NCBI GenBank assembly: GCA_002399735.1
Contig: DHEF01000053.1
Coordinates: 156,154-173,747 of the forward strand
Direction of reading: 5' to 3'
DNA length: 17,594 nucleotides
Origin: Chitinophagaceae bacterium UBA4857
GTDB taxonomy: Bacteria; Bacteroidota; Bacteroidia; Chitinophagales; Chitinophagaceae
The position numbers were made by a program, and so were the translations under genes. Under the pieces are notes generated by a model that searched no databases, had not been told where the DNA came from, and saw nothing but the letters and a program-made list of their open reading frames with translations. Below, piece after piece: positions 6,626 to 14,198 of this stretch (the first letter of the stretch is position 1; each line of letters starts with the position of its first letter).

Positions 6626-7729
6626 TTAGTGAAAATTTTTTACTGTAGACTGTAATATAAATCCATATTCATTTCCTTTTTTTACATAATACCAGTTTTG
6701 GGTTTTGCCCATAATCGTTAATGTATCATTTTTGGGCAATGTTTTTATTGTTGTAAATTTTGATGCCGGTCCTGCCTTTAATTCATTTTTATTATTTCGG
6801 GTAATGATTTTTCTGCTTAACATGGTATCGCTAAATGCCGGAATAGGTAATTGCTTTACAAACAAATGTGGATCCATCGCTCCTCCACTGCCATATACTC
6901 CAAAATGTAAATGAGGCACTGTTGTTATAGCATTACCGGTATTGCCTATTAATCCTAGCGTATCTCCCTTTTTAACCTGCTGTCCATCTTGCGCAATTAT
7001 ACTATCCAGGTGTGCATAGTAAACCGATCTTTTATAAACGGCATCTCTTAACCATACTTGTTTACCACCCAAGCCCCGGTTACCGGTCGAGGTTATTCTG
7101 CCATCGGCAACAGCTAGTAACGGTGTGCCTCTTGGCGCAACAATATCAATACCTTCGTGTAACCGTCCGCCTCCATCACGGGCAGCGCCCCAAAAACTAC
7201 TGATGGCTGCATTGCCTTTACCTGCAACAGGAAATAAATAGGCCGGTTGCGGATATATACGTAACCGGAATAAAGAGCGGTTGTGTATAACTGGTTGTAT
7301 TAATACAATAACAGTATCGTTACTTGAAAAAGCTCTTTGTAATGAAGTGTTATTGCCTGTTATAGCTTCGAGCATATTATATTCATCCGGGTTGTTCTTT
7401 TTGCGTTCATATATTTCTACAAAGAAGGCAATGCTGTCTGTATGCCTGTCAAGTTCTACCACCAATACTTGCCCGTTGTTAACTACCATGCTATAACCTA
7501 AAGCATTTAAACTTGTATCCGGTATTTTTATGGTCATAGCCAGTGGAAGATCAATAGTGGTTGGATATTGTAATGCGCTTGAATAAGCGAGTTGCCAGGA
7601 CTTTAATAATGAGTCGGGGCCTTTGTAGTTACGTTCATATTTTTCACGTGCGCTGAGATTAATAACATTGCGAATATTACATGATAGGCATAACAACGAA
7701 CTGATTAATATGAATAAAAATTTACGCAT
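6626..7729 (-). CDS. M23-family peptidase lipoprotein with C-terminal SH3-like domain
   Basis: 367 residues. The signal peptide ends L-S-C17, a lipobox, so the protein is probably attached to an envelope membrane. Residues about 25-165 form an uncharacterised N-terminal region. The LytM/M23 domain follows (about 166-290) with the zinc ligands H191 and D195 (HEGID), the H240 of YYAHLD, and H273-x-H275 (PHLHFGVYG), all present, so it should be an active metallo-endopeptidase cutting peptidoglycan cross-bridges. Residues about 315-365 (LKAGPASKFTTIKTLPKNDT, WYYVKKGNEYGFI) form a bacterial SH3 domain of the kind that binds cell wall. Such enzymes remodel or hydrolyse the wall during growth and division. 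The start is supported by the lipobox. A CATTG then 18 bases then GCTCTTTG pattern just upstream is a weak promoter candidate. Confidence 0.93.
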   Translation of the reverse strand: MRKFLFILISSLLCLSCNIRNVINLSAREKYERNYKGPDSLLKSWQLAYSSALQYPTTIDLPLAMTIKIPDTSLNALGYSMVVNNGQVLVVELDRHTDSIAFFVEIYERKKNNPDEYNMLEAITGNNTSLQRAFSSNDTVIVLIQPVIHNRSLFRLRIYPQPAYLFPVAGKGNAAISSFWGAARDGGGRLHEGIDIVAPRGTPLLAVADGRITSTGNRGLGGKQVWLRDAVYKRSVYYAHLDSIIAQDGQQVKKGDTLGLIGNTGNAITTVPHLHFGVYGSGGAMDPHLFVKQLPIPAFSDTMLSRKIITRNNKNELKAGPASKFTTIKTLPKNDTLTIMGKTQNWYYVKKGNEYGFILQSTVKNFH

Positions 7730-7780
7730 TGTTTTATTGTATGCAAAGAGCTGGCCAAATGCCTTATAACAATGATGTAA

Positions 7781-7942
7781 TTACATTAGGAGACTAATAG
7801 GTTGTTGAGTATGGTTGAACTGAAGAAGGGCTGCATTGCTTAGGCGAAAACCCTTTGTTGAAGCGTTGCCGGGTGGGAAGGGCAAAGGTTGTAGCCGGGC
7901 GGTGGTATACAGTTGATCAGGGATATGTAGCTGCCAGCCCAT
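7781..7942 (-). CDS. Possible 53-residue small ORF
   Basis: The frame runs from an ATG at 7942 (MGWQLHIPDQLYTTARLQ and on) to a TAA at 7781, just upstream of the M23 gene on the same strand. It is Pro- and Leu-rich (LQPLPFPPGNAS). There is no signal peptide, domain or good promoter. An upstream TGA closes the frame 12 bases before the ATG. It could be a real small protein, but reading inside a repeat-like GC-rich block is the simpler explanation. Confidence 0.2.
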   Translation of the reverse strand: MGWQLHIPDQLYTTARLQPLPFPPGNASTKGFRLSNAALLQFNHTQQPISLLM

Positions 7943-7960
7943 GATAGAAAATCAAAAATA

Positions 7961-8001
7961 TCAAAGGGGAAAGCCTGTTTTCAGAGGGGAAGGCTAAGTT
8001 T
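7961..8001. repeat. Imperfect 20-bp tandem duplication
   Basis: TCAAAGGGGAAAGCCTGTTT (7961-7980) is followed directly by a near copy with one extra base (TCAGAGGGGAAGG, then CTAAGTTT). A related AGCCCTGTTTT occurs again near 8070 and near 8145, so the core appears three times in 190 bp. All copies lie in the gene-free region. Confidence 0.5.
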
Positions 8002-8222
8002 TTTGCTGTAATTTTTTCCACCGTCAATCCCTAGTTTTTCACATTTTGCCTCGCATACGCCTCGGAAAAGCCCTGTTTTGCCTTATAAACTATAGAAAAT
8101 GGCATGTAGTTATACTTCTTATGGTTAAGGGACGAAACTAAATAATAGCCCTGTTTTTTTAAATAATGTTTTTATATAACTTTAATCTCAAATTAATTTT
8201 TTACTAACCCAAAAACTCTAAA

Positions 8223-8660
8223 ATGGCAACTTCAAAAAAGGCTGCACCTAAGAAAGCGGCAAAAAAAGCGGCTCCTAAAAAAGCAGCTCCTAAAAAGGCT
8301 GTAGCAAAAAAAGCAGCTCCTAAAAAAGCTGTAGCAAAAAAAGCGGCTCCTAAAAAAGCTGTAGCGAAAAAAGCAGCTCCTAAAAAAGCGGCAAAAAAGA
8401 AATCGGCTCGTAAGCCTAACGCTGCATTTTTAGCTCCATTAACGCCAAGTGCAGAGCTTGCAGCGGTTATTGGAAGCAAACCGGCTTCTCGCCCTGATAT
8501 TGTTAAAAAAATATGGGATTACATTAAGAAGCAAGGTTTACAAGACAGCAAAAACAAGAGAATGATTAATGCTGATGATAAATTAAAACCTTTATTTGCA
8601 GGTAAAGCGCAAATATCTATGTTTGATTTAGCAAAAGTTGTTAGCGCTAACGTGAAATAA
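8223..8660 (+). CDS. SWIB/MDM2-domain protein with histone H1-like Lys/Ala tail
   Basis: 145 residues in two parts. Residues 1-65 are almost only K, A, P and V, in PKKA steps, including three exact copies of the decamer AAPKKAVAKK (21-50). This resembles the C-terminal tail of histone H1 and should bind DNA or RNA without sequence preference. Residues about 66-143 are a SWIB domain: SAELAAVIGS, SRPDIVKKIWDYIKKQGLQD, KRMINADDKLKPLF and the closing MFDLAKVV. In eukaryotes SWIB occurs in chromatin remodelling complexes; bacterial copies are known in Chlamydia and Bacteroidota, with little functional work. A nucleoid-associated role is inference. There is no signal peptide. It is transcribed alone, with an AT-rich leader and its own terminator. 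The start is the first ATG, and the tail begins at once. Confidence 0.93.
   Translation: MATSKKAAPKKAAKKAAPKKAAPKKAVAKKAAPKKAVAKKAAPKKAVAKKAAPKKAAKKKSARKPNAAFLAPLTPSAELAAVIGSKPASRPDIVKKIWDYIKKQGLQDSKNKRMINADDKLKPLFAGKAQISMFDLAKVVSANVK
8283..8372. repeat. Three 30-bp coding tandem repeats in the SWIB gene
   Basis: Three contiguous 30-bp units, each coding the decamer AAPKKAVAKK, differ only at a few synonymous positions. Shorter related units flank them on both sides. Such an array can gain or lose units by slippage in frame. Confidence 0.9.
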
Positions 8661-8685
8661 TTGATAACAATTTAGATTGTAACAG

Positions 8686-8716
8686 AAGGGGTGCATATAA
8701 ATGTATCCCTTTTTTT
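8686..8716 (+). terminator. Terminator of the SWIB gene
   Basis: AAGGGGTGCAT (8686-8696) pairs with ATGTATCCCTT (8701-8711), including two G-U pairs, with loop ATAA, followed by a T-run to 8716. It starts 26 bases after the stop codon. Confidence 0.85.
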
Positions 8717-8758
8717 ATGTCTGAATTTTTAGGAAACTTTGTACAGAATACTTAAGAA

Positions 8759-9322
8759 ATGGAAATAGATGAAATACTGGACAGTATATATGTATTACCC
8801 GAGGTAGCTAAGCAAAAGTTAATTGACTGTATTGCTGAAGTACAGTATACAAAAGGACATGTGTTGCTGAGAGCAGACAGGATTGAGCAAAAGATTTATT
8901 TTATTAAAGAAGGTATTGCCAGGGGGTATGTTAGTTACGATGATAGTGAAGTGACTTTTTGGTTTGGTAAAGAGGGTGATACGGTTGTGTCGATGCAAAG
9001 TTATGTAAACAATAAAAGAGGTTATGAGGATATTGAGCTGCTGGAAGATTGTTGGCTGTATGAAATAAGTGGGGCGGCGTTACAAAAACTTTTTGCTGAA
9101 AATATTGATGTTGCAAACTGGGGGCGAAAGTTTGCAGAGCTGGAACTGATTAAAACCGAAGAACGATTAATTGACCTGCAGTTTAAAACGGCAACAGAAC
9201 GTTACAAAGTTTTATTGGAAAAAAGTCCTGATTTAATTCAGAGGGTACAATTAGGATACATTGCTTCTTACCTGGGAATTACGCAGGTAAGTTTGAGCCG
9301 TATAAGATCAGAGATACGATAG
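8759..9322 (+). CDS. Crp/Fnr-family transcriptional regulator
   Basis: 187 residues: a cyclic-nucleotide-binding-type beta-roll (about 20-115), a dimerisation helix (about 120-145) and a Crp-type helix-turn-helix (163-187, QLGYIASYLGITQVSLSRIR). The effector pocket lacks the cAMP-binding signature, and the only cysteines (C24, C98) do not form an FNR iron-sulfur set, so the signal is unknown. In the recognition helix the Glu that FNR uses to read TTGAT is replaced by Val (V-S-L-S-R), so its operator need not be the FNR-type box seen near the YceI gene. It lies 64 bp upstream of an SMR exporter on the same strand without a terminator between, so the two are probably co-transcribed or functionally linked; that is inference. 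AAACTTTG at about 8735 is a weak -7 candidate. Confidence 0.9.
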   Translation: MEIDEILDSIYVLPEVAKQKLIDCIAEVQYTKGHVLLRADRIEQKIYFIKEGIARGYVSYDDSEVTFWFGKEGDTVVSMQSYVNNKRGYEDIELLEDCWLYEISGAALQKLFAENIDVANWGRKFAELELIKTEERLIDLQFKTATERYKVLLEKSPDLIQRVQLGYIASYLGITQVSLSRIRSEIR

Positions 9323-9364
9323 GCTTTTTATCATTTGTAAAATTTTTTCTTTTAAAATCGGTTC

Positions 9365-9386
9365 ACCTTTATACTCAAAAAAAGGT
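9365..9386 (+). promoter_or_regulatory. Small hairpin abutting the SMR start codon
   Basis: ACCTTT (9365-9370) can pair with AAAGGT (9381-9386), directly before the ATG at 9387, with a ten-base loop. It would enclose the AAAGG-like ribosome-binding stretch. The stem is weak (six pairs), so any effect on translation is speculative. Confidence 0.25.
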
Positions 9387-9713
9387 ATGAACTGGATTTT
9401 GTTAGTCATAGCAGGATTGTTTGAAGTGGGCTTTGCGGTTTGTTTAGGCAAGGCAAAGGAAATGGAGGGTACAGCCGCTTATTGGTGGTATGGTGGTTTT
9501 TTAATTTGCCTGGGTATAAGCATGGGCTTGTTAATAAAAGCTACGCAAACACTGCCTATCGGTACAGCCTATGCTGTATGGACAGGGATTGGGGCAGTAG
9601 GTACTGTATTGGTTGGTATTTTTGTGTTTAAAGATCCTGCAAATTTCTGGCGTATATTTTTTATTATAACCCTTATTGCTTCTATCATTGGTTTAAAGAC
9701 TGTGGTACATTAA
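9387..9713 (+). CDS. SMR-family exporter of the Gdx/SugE type
   Basis: 108 residues with four membrane helices (about 3-20, 32-51, 58-79, 86-105). The ion- and substrate-binding E13 is present, and the signature GTAYAVWTGIGAVG (59-72) is that of the SugE/Gdx branch rather than of EmrE. S45, Y62 and W65 match the Gdx residues that line the site (S42, Y59, W62 in E. coli numbering), while the usual W16 is F16. Proven Gdx proteins exchange guanidinium for protons; some relatives export small quaternary ammonium compounds. Which applies here cannot be decided from sequence. A three-residue insertion lies in the first loop. No guanidine riboswitch was seen in the 64 bases upstream. SMR proteins work as antiparallel dimers, and a single gene is enough for a dual-topology homodimer. 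Confidence 0.93.
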   Translation: MNWILLVIAGLFEVGFAVCLGKAKEMEGTAAYWWYGGFLICLGISMGLLIKATQTLPIGTAYAVWTGIGAVGTVLVGIFVFKDPANFWRIFFIITLIASIIGLKTVVH

Positions 9714-9747
9714 CACATTTACCTGATAGATGAAGTTATTGTAATGG

Positions 9748-9779
9748 TTTGACAATAATAATGAAATGGCTTATTTTAG
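9748..9779 (+). promoter_or_regulatory. Promoter of the small lipoprotein gene
   Basis: TTTG (9748-9751) and TATTTTAG (9772-9779; one mismatch to TAnnTTTG) are 20 bases apart. Transcription would start near 9786, giving a leader of about 85 bases to the ATG at 9871. Confidence 0.5.
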
Positions 9780-9806
9780 CGTGTAGTTGCGCTGTGAAAC
9801 CCATTT

Positions 9807-9836
9807 CATGCATTTTGTTTACCTGAAACAGGCATG
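9807..9836 (+). promoter_or_regulatory. Hairpin in the leader of the small lipoprotein gene
   Basis: CATGC/GCATG form an outer stem and TGTTT/AAACA an inner one, with an asymmetric internal loop. It sits between the predicted start site and the ATG at 9871. No riboswitch family was recognised. Confidence 0.3.
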
Positions 9837-9870
9837 TTATTTAACCAATTATAATAATTTCACCGTCAGC

Positions 9871-10272
9871 ATGCGCCTCTATTTATTATTTATTTCCGCA
9901 ATTTTTTTAAGTATTTTATTCTCTTGTAAATCATCCAATAATGGTAATACCGCAACCATACAAGGTAAGTGGCGTTCATTATGGGAGAAGGATATGACAC
10001 TGCGTCTTGAGCTGGACACAACTAATACTTTTAAAGTTATACTTACACGGACAGGTCAGGTGCATACTAATATAGGTTGGTATGATACAGAGGGAGATGT
10101 GTTTATATTAAAAGATTCTTTGGATTTTCCTTTGCCTGTATGTAACCTTACGGATACCGGCAGGTATAATTTTACAATACATAAAGATACGCTGACGTTT
10201 AAGGTGATTGACGATGTATGTGACAGGCGTGCATCGGCACTACAACTAGAGCGTTTTGTAAGAGTACAATAG
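9871..10272 (+). CDS. Small lipoprotein, possibly lipocalin-like
   Basis: 133 residues from the ATG at 9871. The signal peptide (MRLYLLFISAIFLSILFSC) ends in a lipobox with C19. The frame is open to an ATG at 9787, but those 28 residues are not signal-like and begin at the predicted transcription start, so 9871 is preferred. The mature part starts with a G-x-W motif (IQGKWRS, 31-37), typical of lipocalin-like barrels, and alternates short strands. It ends with a DDVCDRRASALQLERFVR segment; the Asp-x-Cys...Arg pattern is common at the end of such barrels. Two other mature cysteines could form a disulfide. Function is unknown. It converges on the LytTR regulator gene, with only seven bases between the stop codons and no terminator in between. 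Confidence 0.75.
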   Translation: MRLYLLFISAIFLSILFSCKSSNNGNTATIQGKWRSLWEKDMTLRLELDTTNTFKVILTRTGQVHTNIGWYDTEGDVFILKDSLDFPLPVCNLTDTGRYNFTIHKDTLTFKVIDDVCDRRASALQLERFVRVQ

Positions 10273-10279
10273 GAGGCTG

Positions 10280-11047
10280 CTACCTGTCGAACCACTTTTT
10301 AAAAGCCGGTGCTTTTTCGCGGCTGATATCAATACTAAGTTTTAAGGGGGATTTTAATGTAAGCGTTAATTTTTGGTTATCGTGCAGTTGTATGCTTTGT
10401 ATGGCATCAATATGCACAATGTACTGTCGGTTAGCACGGTAATATTTTACAGGATCTAATAACTCTTCTATTTCTTCCAATGTGTTATAATCAACAATGT
10501 AACGGTCACCTGCAAATGTGTGCAGATAGTGCAGATTTTCTTTAGCAAAACAGGCTATTTCACTGGTGTTTACCGGCAACCACTGATGCCTGATTTGTAC
10601 AATGAATTTTTCTTTAAAAATGGAAAGTGGTGTACCGTTGCTAAAAGATTTAATCATGCGCATTAAATCATCGGGTACTATTTTTACGGGTTGCCGACGC
10701 TCTCTGCATTTATTAATAGCTCTTTTTAATTCTTCTTCATCCACCGGCTTTAAAATATAATCAATACCGTTTACTTTAAAAGCTTTGATGGCATATTCGT
10801 TATAAGCGGATGTAAAAACAATCATGCTTTGTAATGAAAATTCGTCCAGTAGTTGAAAACTAATGCCATCACCTAATTGTATATCCATAAATAAAATGTC
10901 AGGCTCGGCGTTTTCCATAAACCATTTTCTGGCGGTTTTAAGGCTGGGTAAAGTGGTTACAATCTCCACATCATCGGCCACCATATTTATTTTGGCAGCT
11001 AATTCACGGGCTACTAATACTTCGTCTTCAATAATTACTGCTTTCAT
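10280..11047 (-). CDS. LytTR-family response regulator
   Basis: 255 residues from the ATG at 11047. A TTG two codons earlier (11053) is possible but unnecessary. The receiver domain (1-120) has acidic residues E7/D8, phospho-acceptor D55 (ILFMDIQLGD), T79 (VFTS) and K100 (YILKPVD), so all switch residues are present. Residues about 145-255 form the LytTR DNA-binding domain (FIVQIRHQWLPVNTSEIACF, ENLHYLHTFAGDRYIVDYNT, YYRANRQYIVHIDAIQSI). LytTR proteins bind pairs of short direct repeats about two helical turns apart. The sensor gene ends 15 bp upstream on the same strand, so the two form an operon and a cognate pair. Target genes are not known; the best candidate site in the window lies upstream of the sensor itself. 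Confidence 0.95.
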   Translation of the reverse strand: MKAVIIEDEVLVARELAAKINMVADDVEIVTTLPSLKTARKWFMENAEPDILFMDIQLGDGISFQLLDEFSLQSMIVFTSAYNEYAIKAFKVNGIDYILKPVDEEELKRAINKCRERRQPVKIVPDDLMRMIKSFSNGTPLSIFKEKFIVQIRHQWLPVNTSEIACFAKENLHYLHTFAGDRYIVDYNTLEEIEELLDPVKYYRANRQYIVHIDAIQSIQLHDNQKLTLTLKSPLKLSIDISREKAPAFKKWFDR

Positions 11048-11062
11048 GTACAATCAAAAAAT

Positions 11063-14000
11063 TTATAACAATGGTATTTTAACTGAAAAAGATTCTGCTG
11101 TTTCTACAATCAAAATTTGCTGACCGGAAAGATATTGATACAGCGATTTGAGACTAGCTAATCCCTGACGGTTGCTGGTTTCTACAAAATGCTTTTTGTT
11201 TAAGGTGTTTTTTACTATAAGGTTATTGTGTTCTACATAAATATTAACCACTAAAGGATCTTCTACTGTTACTATATTATGTTTTATAGCATTTTCCAAA
11301 AGGTTTTGTAAGGTAACAGGTGCTATTTTCATATGACGGTGGGCTTCAGGAACATCAATTTTTACCTGAAGTGCATTTTCAAAACGGGTCTTTTGTAAAA
11401 GTATGTATCGTTCAGAAAACTGTAGCTCATCAGATAAGCTTACTAATTCTTTATCCCTGTTATTTAAAATATAACGGTATATTTTGCTCAAACCATCTAA
11501 AAATTCTCCGGCTAGTTTTTGATTAATGCGTATGAGACTACTAAGGGATGTTAATGAATTAAACAGAAAATGAGGATTAAGTTGCTGTTTCAGGTTTTCA
11601 TACATAATCATAGCCTTTTCTTTTTCCAGCAGACTTGCCTTTGTTTTTAGCATAAACAATCTTTTCTGATTTCTTAACCTGATTGCATACACCATATACA
11701 TGATTGCCAAAATGGCTAACACCACTGCAATACGAAAAGTATTGGTATTGTAAAAATATCCGGTAACAAGTATTGGCAATGCAATAACGGCACTATCGTC
11801 CTGGCCGGCATTACCAATAGCTCTGACTTTGAAAACATAGTTGCCGGGAGCCAGATTTGCATAACCGGCATACCGATTGTAAGTATGAACCCAATCTTTA
11901 TCAAACCCCTCCAACATATAAGCATAACGTTGCTTACCGGTCCGGTTGAAGTTTATACTGGCAAATTCAAAAGAAAAAATATTTTCAGATGGCTCAAGCA
12001 TTATTTTATGATGAATACCTAAATCTGTACCATAAAACCTGGGTAGTCCTTTTACTGTAAAGGAAGTAATAACGATGGGTGCTGTTAAGTCAGGTTTATT
12101 TAAGGCAGCCGGGTTAAATTGATAATAACCGCCAATAGCGCCAATGACCATTTGACCGTTTGCGAGTTCGGTTATATTATTCCCGATAGATGATTGTTCC
12201 AGGCCATCATCCCACCCGTAATTACTGATGAGAGAACGGGCAGGGTTTAATTTACACAAAGCGGTTTGGGTAATACACCATATCTGGTCCTGACTGTCGG
12301 CATACACAAATTTTACTATGTCAGAGGATATACCATCTTCGGCAGTGTAAATTTTTACCGGTTTAATATCGACACCTTTAATATGGTATTGCAACAAGCC
12401 CACATCGGTTCCAATCCAAACATCATTACTTGTGGAGGATATAGAATGTATCACTCCTACTATAGCCCTGCTATTAAGTGATGTAGATATGGTTTCGATC
12501 TTTCCCGATTTATGTACACGGCCTAAAAAGCCGTTTCGGGTGCCAATCCATAGACGGCCATTTTTGTCTTTATGTATAACACTAATTGCTTTTGTAGGTA
12601 TATGGGTAAATGAACTATCAGGTGTATAATGTTGTACGATTTTGTCAAGCTGACTGTTATAAACAAATATGCCATTACGCAAAGTAGCAATCCATAAATT
12701 TCCATCAGTTGCTTCGGTAATACCTAAAAAGTAGTTTCCTTTTTTATGCCCCGGCACTAAGGAGGGTTGATGTTTTTTTATTAAACGATTTTGTTTGGTG
12801 TCAAAATGATAAATATAGTCCCTGCTGACTATCCATATCTTTCCTTTGCTATCCTGCATTACATCATTTACCAGCATATTGTTTTCTTCCTCCGGAATAG
12901 ATTCAACCGGTAAGACGAAATTGCGTTTATTTTTTTTGTCTTCCACATGTAAGCCATCTGCATACCAACTTGCCATGAAAGTGTAATCGGTTGTTTCAAA
13001 AATTTTACTGATGACATGATTACCGTTATTGGAAGAAAACTTAACCGGTACTTCGTTAAAAGAAAATTTTTGTGCCTGATACCAGACTTTCATAAGTCCT
13101 TTGGTAGAAGTAACCCAGATATTATTAGCCCGATCTTTAAAGATTGATTTATAATCTCCGGATTTATTTTCTTCCTTTGAAAAAGTAAAAGTAAACTGAT
13201 GATTTTTTTTGTTAAAGAACCCCAGACCCCAATCATTTGTAACAATAAAAATAGAATCGCTGTTGGGTTGGGTTTGTAATGCTGTTACAATATTATTGGT
13301 TGATGCGGTAGGAGCGAAAAGATAATGTTTCCATTGTTTGCTAGGTATATGGTATGATGCAATACCACCAGCCCAGGCGCCCAGCCATAGATAGTCTTTT
13401 TCCCTGGAAATGGTCATGAAAAGTTCTTTATTAAATGTGTCGCCAAAAAGCGGTTCGCTTCTTACCGGCTTCATGATGTTTTTAGATGGTACAAAATAAT
13501 ATAAGCCTGCCTGTGTTGCTAACCAAAATACACCCGGCTCATCTTCGTATATATCATATACTGTATTATGAAGATCATTCATAACAGTCAGGTTGTCAAA
13601 AAGCAGGTTAAAGCGTTCATGTTTACCGCTATGTTTATCCAGCTTAAAGATGCCTTTCTGTTTAATGCCAATCCATACTTCATTCTTAGCATCAATATAA
13701 AGACTGGTTACTTCGCCTGCTTTTGTTTTAATAATTTCGTTGGGGGTGTTTAAAGCGAAATGATCAAACTTACCGGTGGCAATATTGTAACGGCTAATGC
13801 CGTCATTAATAAATCCAATCCATATATCACCTACTTTGTCTTCTGCCAGTTTGGTAACAAAGTTTCCTTTAATGCTATTTTCGTTTGTAGTGCTTTTTCT
13901 AAGCGTATTAAAGTTTATACCATCAAAGGTATTAAGGCCATCCGGCGTTCCTACCCATAACATACCCCTGCTATCCTGTAACACACACCGGATTATACTA

Positions 14001-14137
14001 CTGCTTAAACCATCGGCCTCAGTATAGGTAGTTATTTTTAACCGTTTTGATTGGGCATTCAAACAAATACTACCGCTTAACATATAACATAGTATATGTA
14101 AAATAAACAGGCGATATTTTTTGAATGTGTACTTCAC
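11063..14137 (-). CDS. Periplasmic two-component-propeller sensor with LytS-type histidine kinase
   Basis: 1024 residues. A signal peptide (about 1-28, ending LNAQ) leads into a large periplasmic region in which I count 14 propeller repeats of the W-(V/I)-G type (for example LWVGTPDGLNTFDG, VWIGTDVGLLQYH), enough for two seven-bladed propellers (about 35-680). A Y_Y_Y domain follows (about 715-790, YMLEGFDKDWVHT ... LAPGNYVFKVRA), then one membrane helix (about 803-821) and a coiled linker. The kinase is of the His_kinase/LytS type: phospho-acceptor H856 in QLNPHFLFN, ATP-binding N949 in LLENAIKHN and a GL motif at 992. Unlike hybrid systems of gut Bacteroides, receiver and output domains are on a separate protein. 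The ligand is unknown; related propeller sensors often detect glycan fragments. The start codon is GTG, fixed by the signal peptide. Confidence 0.95.
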   Translation of the reverse strand: MKYTFKKYRLFILHILCYMLSGSICLNAQSKRLKITTYTEADGLSSSIIRCVLQDSRGMLWVGTPDGLNTFDGINFNTLRKSTTNENSIKGNFVTKLAEDKVGDIWIGFINDGISRYNIATGKFDHFALNTPNEIIKTKAGEVTSLYIDAKNEVWIGIKQKGIFKLDKHSGKHERFNLLFDNLTVMNDLHNTVYDIYEDEPGVFWLATQAGLYYFVPSKNIMKPVRSEPLFGDTFNKELFMTISREKDYLWLGAWAGGIASYHIPSKQWKHYLFAPTASTNNIVTALQTQPNSDSIFIVTNDWGLGFFNKKNHQFTFTFSKEENKSGDYKSIFKDRANNIWVTSTKGLMKVWYQAQKFSFNEVPVKFSSNNGNHVISKIFETTDYTFMASWYADGLHVEDKKNKRNFVLPVESIPEEENNMLVNDVMQDSKGKIWIVSRDYIYHFDTKQNRLIKKHQPSLVPGHKKGNYFLGITEATDGNLWIATLRNGIFVYNSQLDKIVQHYTPDSSFTHIPTKAISVIHKDKNGRLWIGTRNGFLGRVHKSGKIETISTSLNSRAIVGVIHSISSTSNDVWIGTDVGLLQYHIKGVDIKPVKIYTAEDGISSDIVKFVYADSQDQIWCITQTALCKLNPARSLISNYGWDDGLEQSSIGNNITELANGQMVIGAIGGYYQFNPAALNKPDLTAPIVITSFTVKGLPRFYGTDLGIHHKIMLEPSENIFSFEFASINFNRTGKQRYAYMLEGFDKDWVHTYNRYAGYANLAPGNYVFKVRAIGNAGQDDSAVIALPILVTGYFYNTNTFRIAVVLAILAIMYMVYAIRLRNQKRLFMLKTKASLLEKEKAMIMYENLKQQLNPHFLFNSLTSLSSLIRINQKLAGEFLDGLSKIYRYILNNRDKELVSLSDELQFSERYILLQKTRFENALQVKIDVPEAHRHMKIAPVTLQNLLENAIKHNIVTVEDPLVVNIYVEHNNLIVKNTLNKKHFVETSNRQGLASLKSLYQYLSGQQILIVETAESFSVKIPLL

Positions 14138-14159
14138 TGAGTTACAAGTTAAATAACAG

Positions 14160-14190
14160 TAAAACTATTAAAAACTAAATTTTATACAAG
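14160..14190 (-). promoter_or_regulatory. Promoter of the sensor-regulator operon
   Basis: On the minus strand, TTG (14187-14189) and TAGTTTTA (14160-14167; one mismatch to TAnnTTTG) are 19 bases apart, the usual Bacteroidota spacing. The start would fall near 14153, about 16 bases before the GTG codon. Confidence 0.45.
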
Positions 14191-14198
14191 TTTATTTG

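Larger units (their letters stand above)
7781..8105. repeat. GC-richer block with broken minus-strand reading, likely dispersed repeat or decayed sequence
   Basis: This covers most of the 493-bp gap between the M23 and SWIB genes. On the minus strand one frame reads open from an ATG at 8105, is interrupted by TAG at 8031-8033, and then continues without a stop as ITAKNLAFPSENRLSPLIF to about 7920. A second frame is open from an ATG at 7942 to a TAA at 7781 (53 codons). Proline, arginine and aromatic content and higher GC set it apart from the flanks. No domain is recognised. The rest of the gap (8106-8222) is AT-rich leader of the SWIB gene, with a TAACTTTA -7-like element at 8177-8184. Confidence 0.4.

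Noticed and set aside
8283..8372. CRISPR-like regular repeats
   Set aside because: The 30-bp units are contiguous without spacers and code for an in-frame decamer.
8204..8479. A 91-codon Ala/Phe-rich minus-strand ORF with repeats
   Set aside because: It is the antisense of the Lys/Ala repeats of the SWIB gene; its repeats and openness are by-products of AAA/GCN codons on the other strand.
9787..9870. Upstream ATG for the lipoprotein at 9871
   Set aside because: The added residues are not signal-like and would start exactly at the predicted transcription start; the lipobox fits the ATG at 9871.
11048..11053. TTG start two codons before the ATG of the LytTR regulator
   Set aside because: The ATG at 11047 gives the standard receiver N-terminus; nothing supports the TTG.
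11716..13960. Several 60-76 codon ORFs inside the sensor gene on both strands
   Set aside because: All are shadows in other frames of the well-supported 1024-residue sensor.
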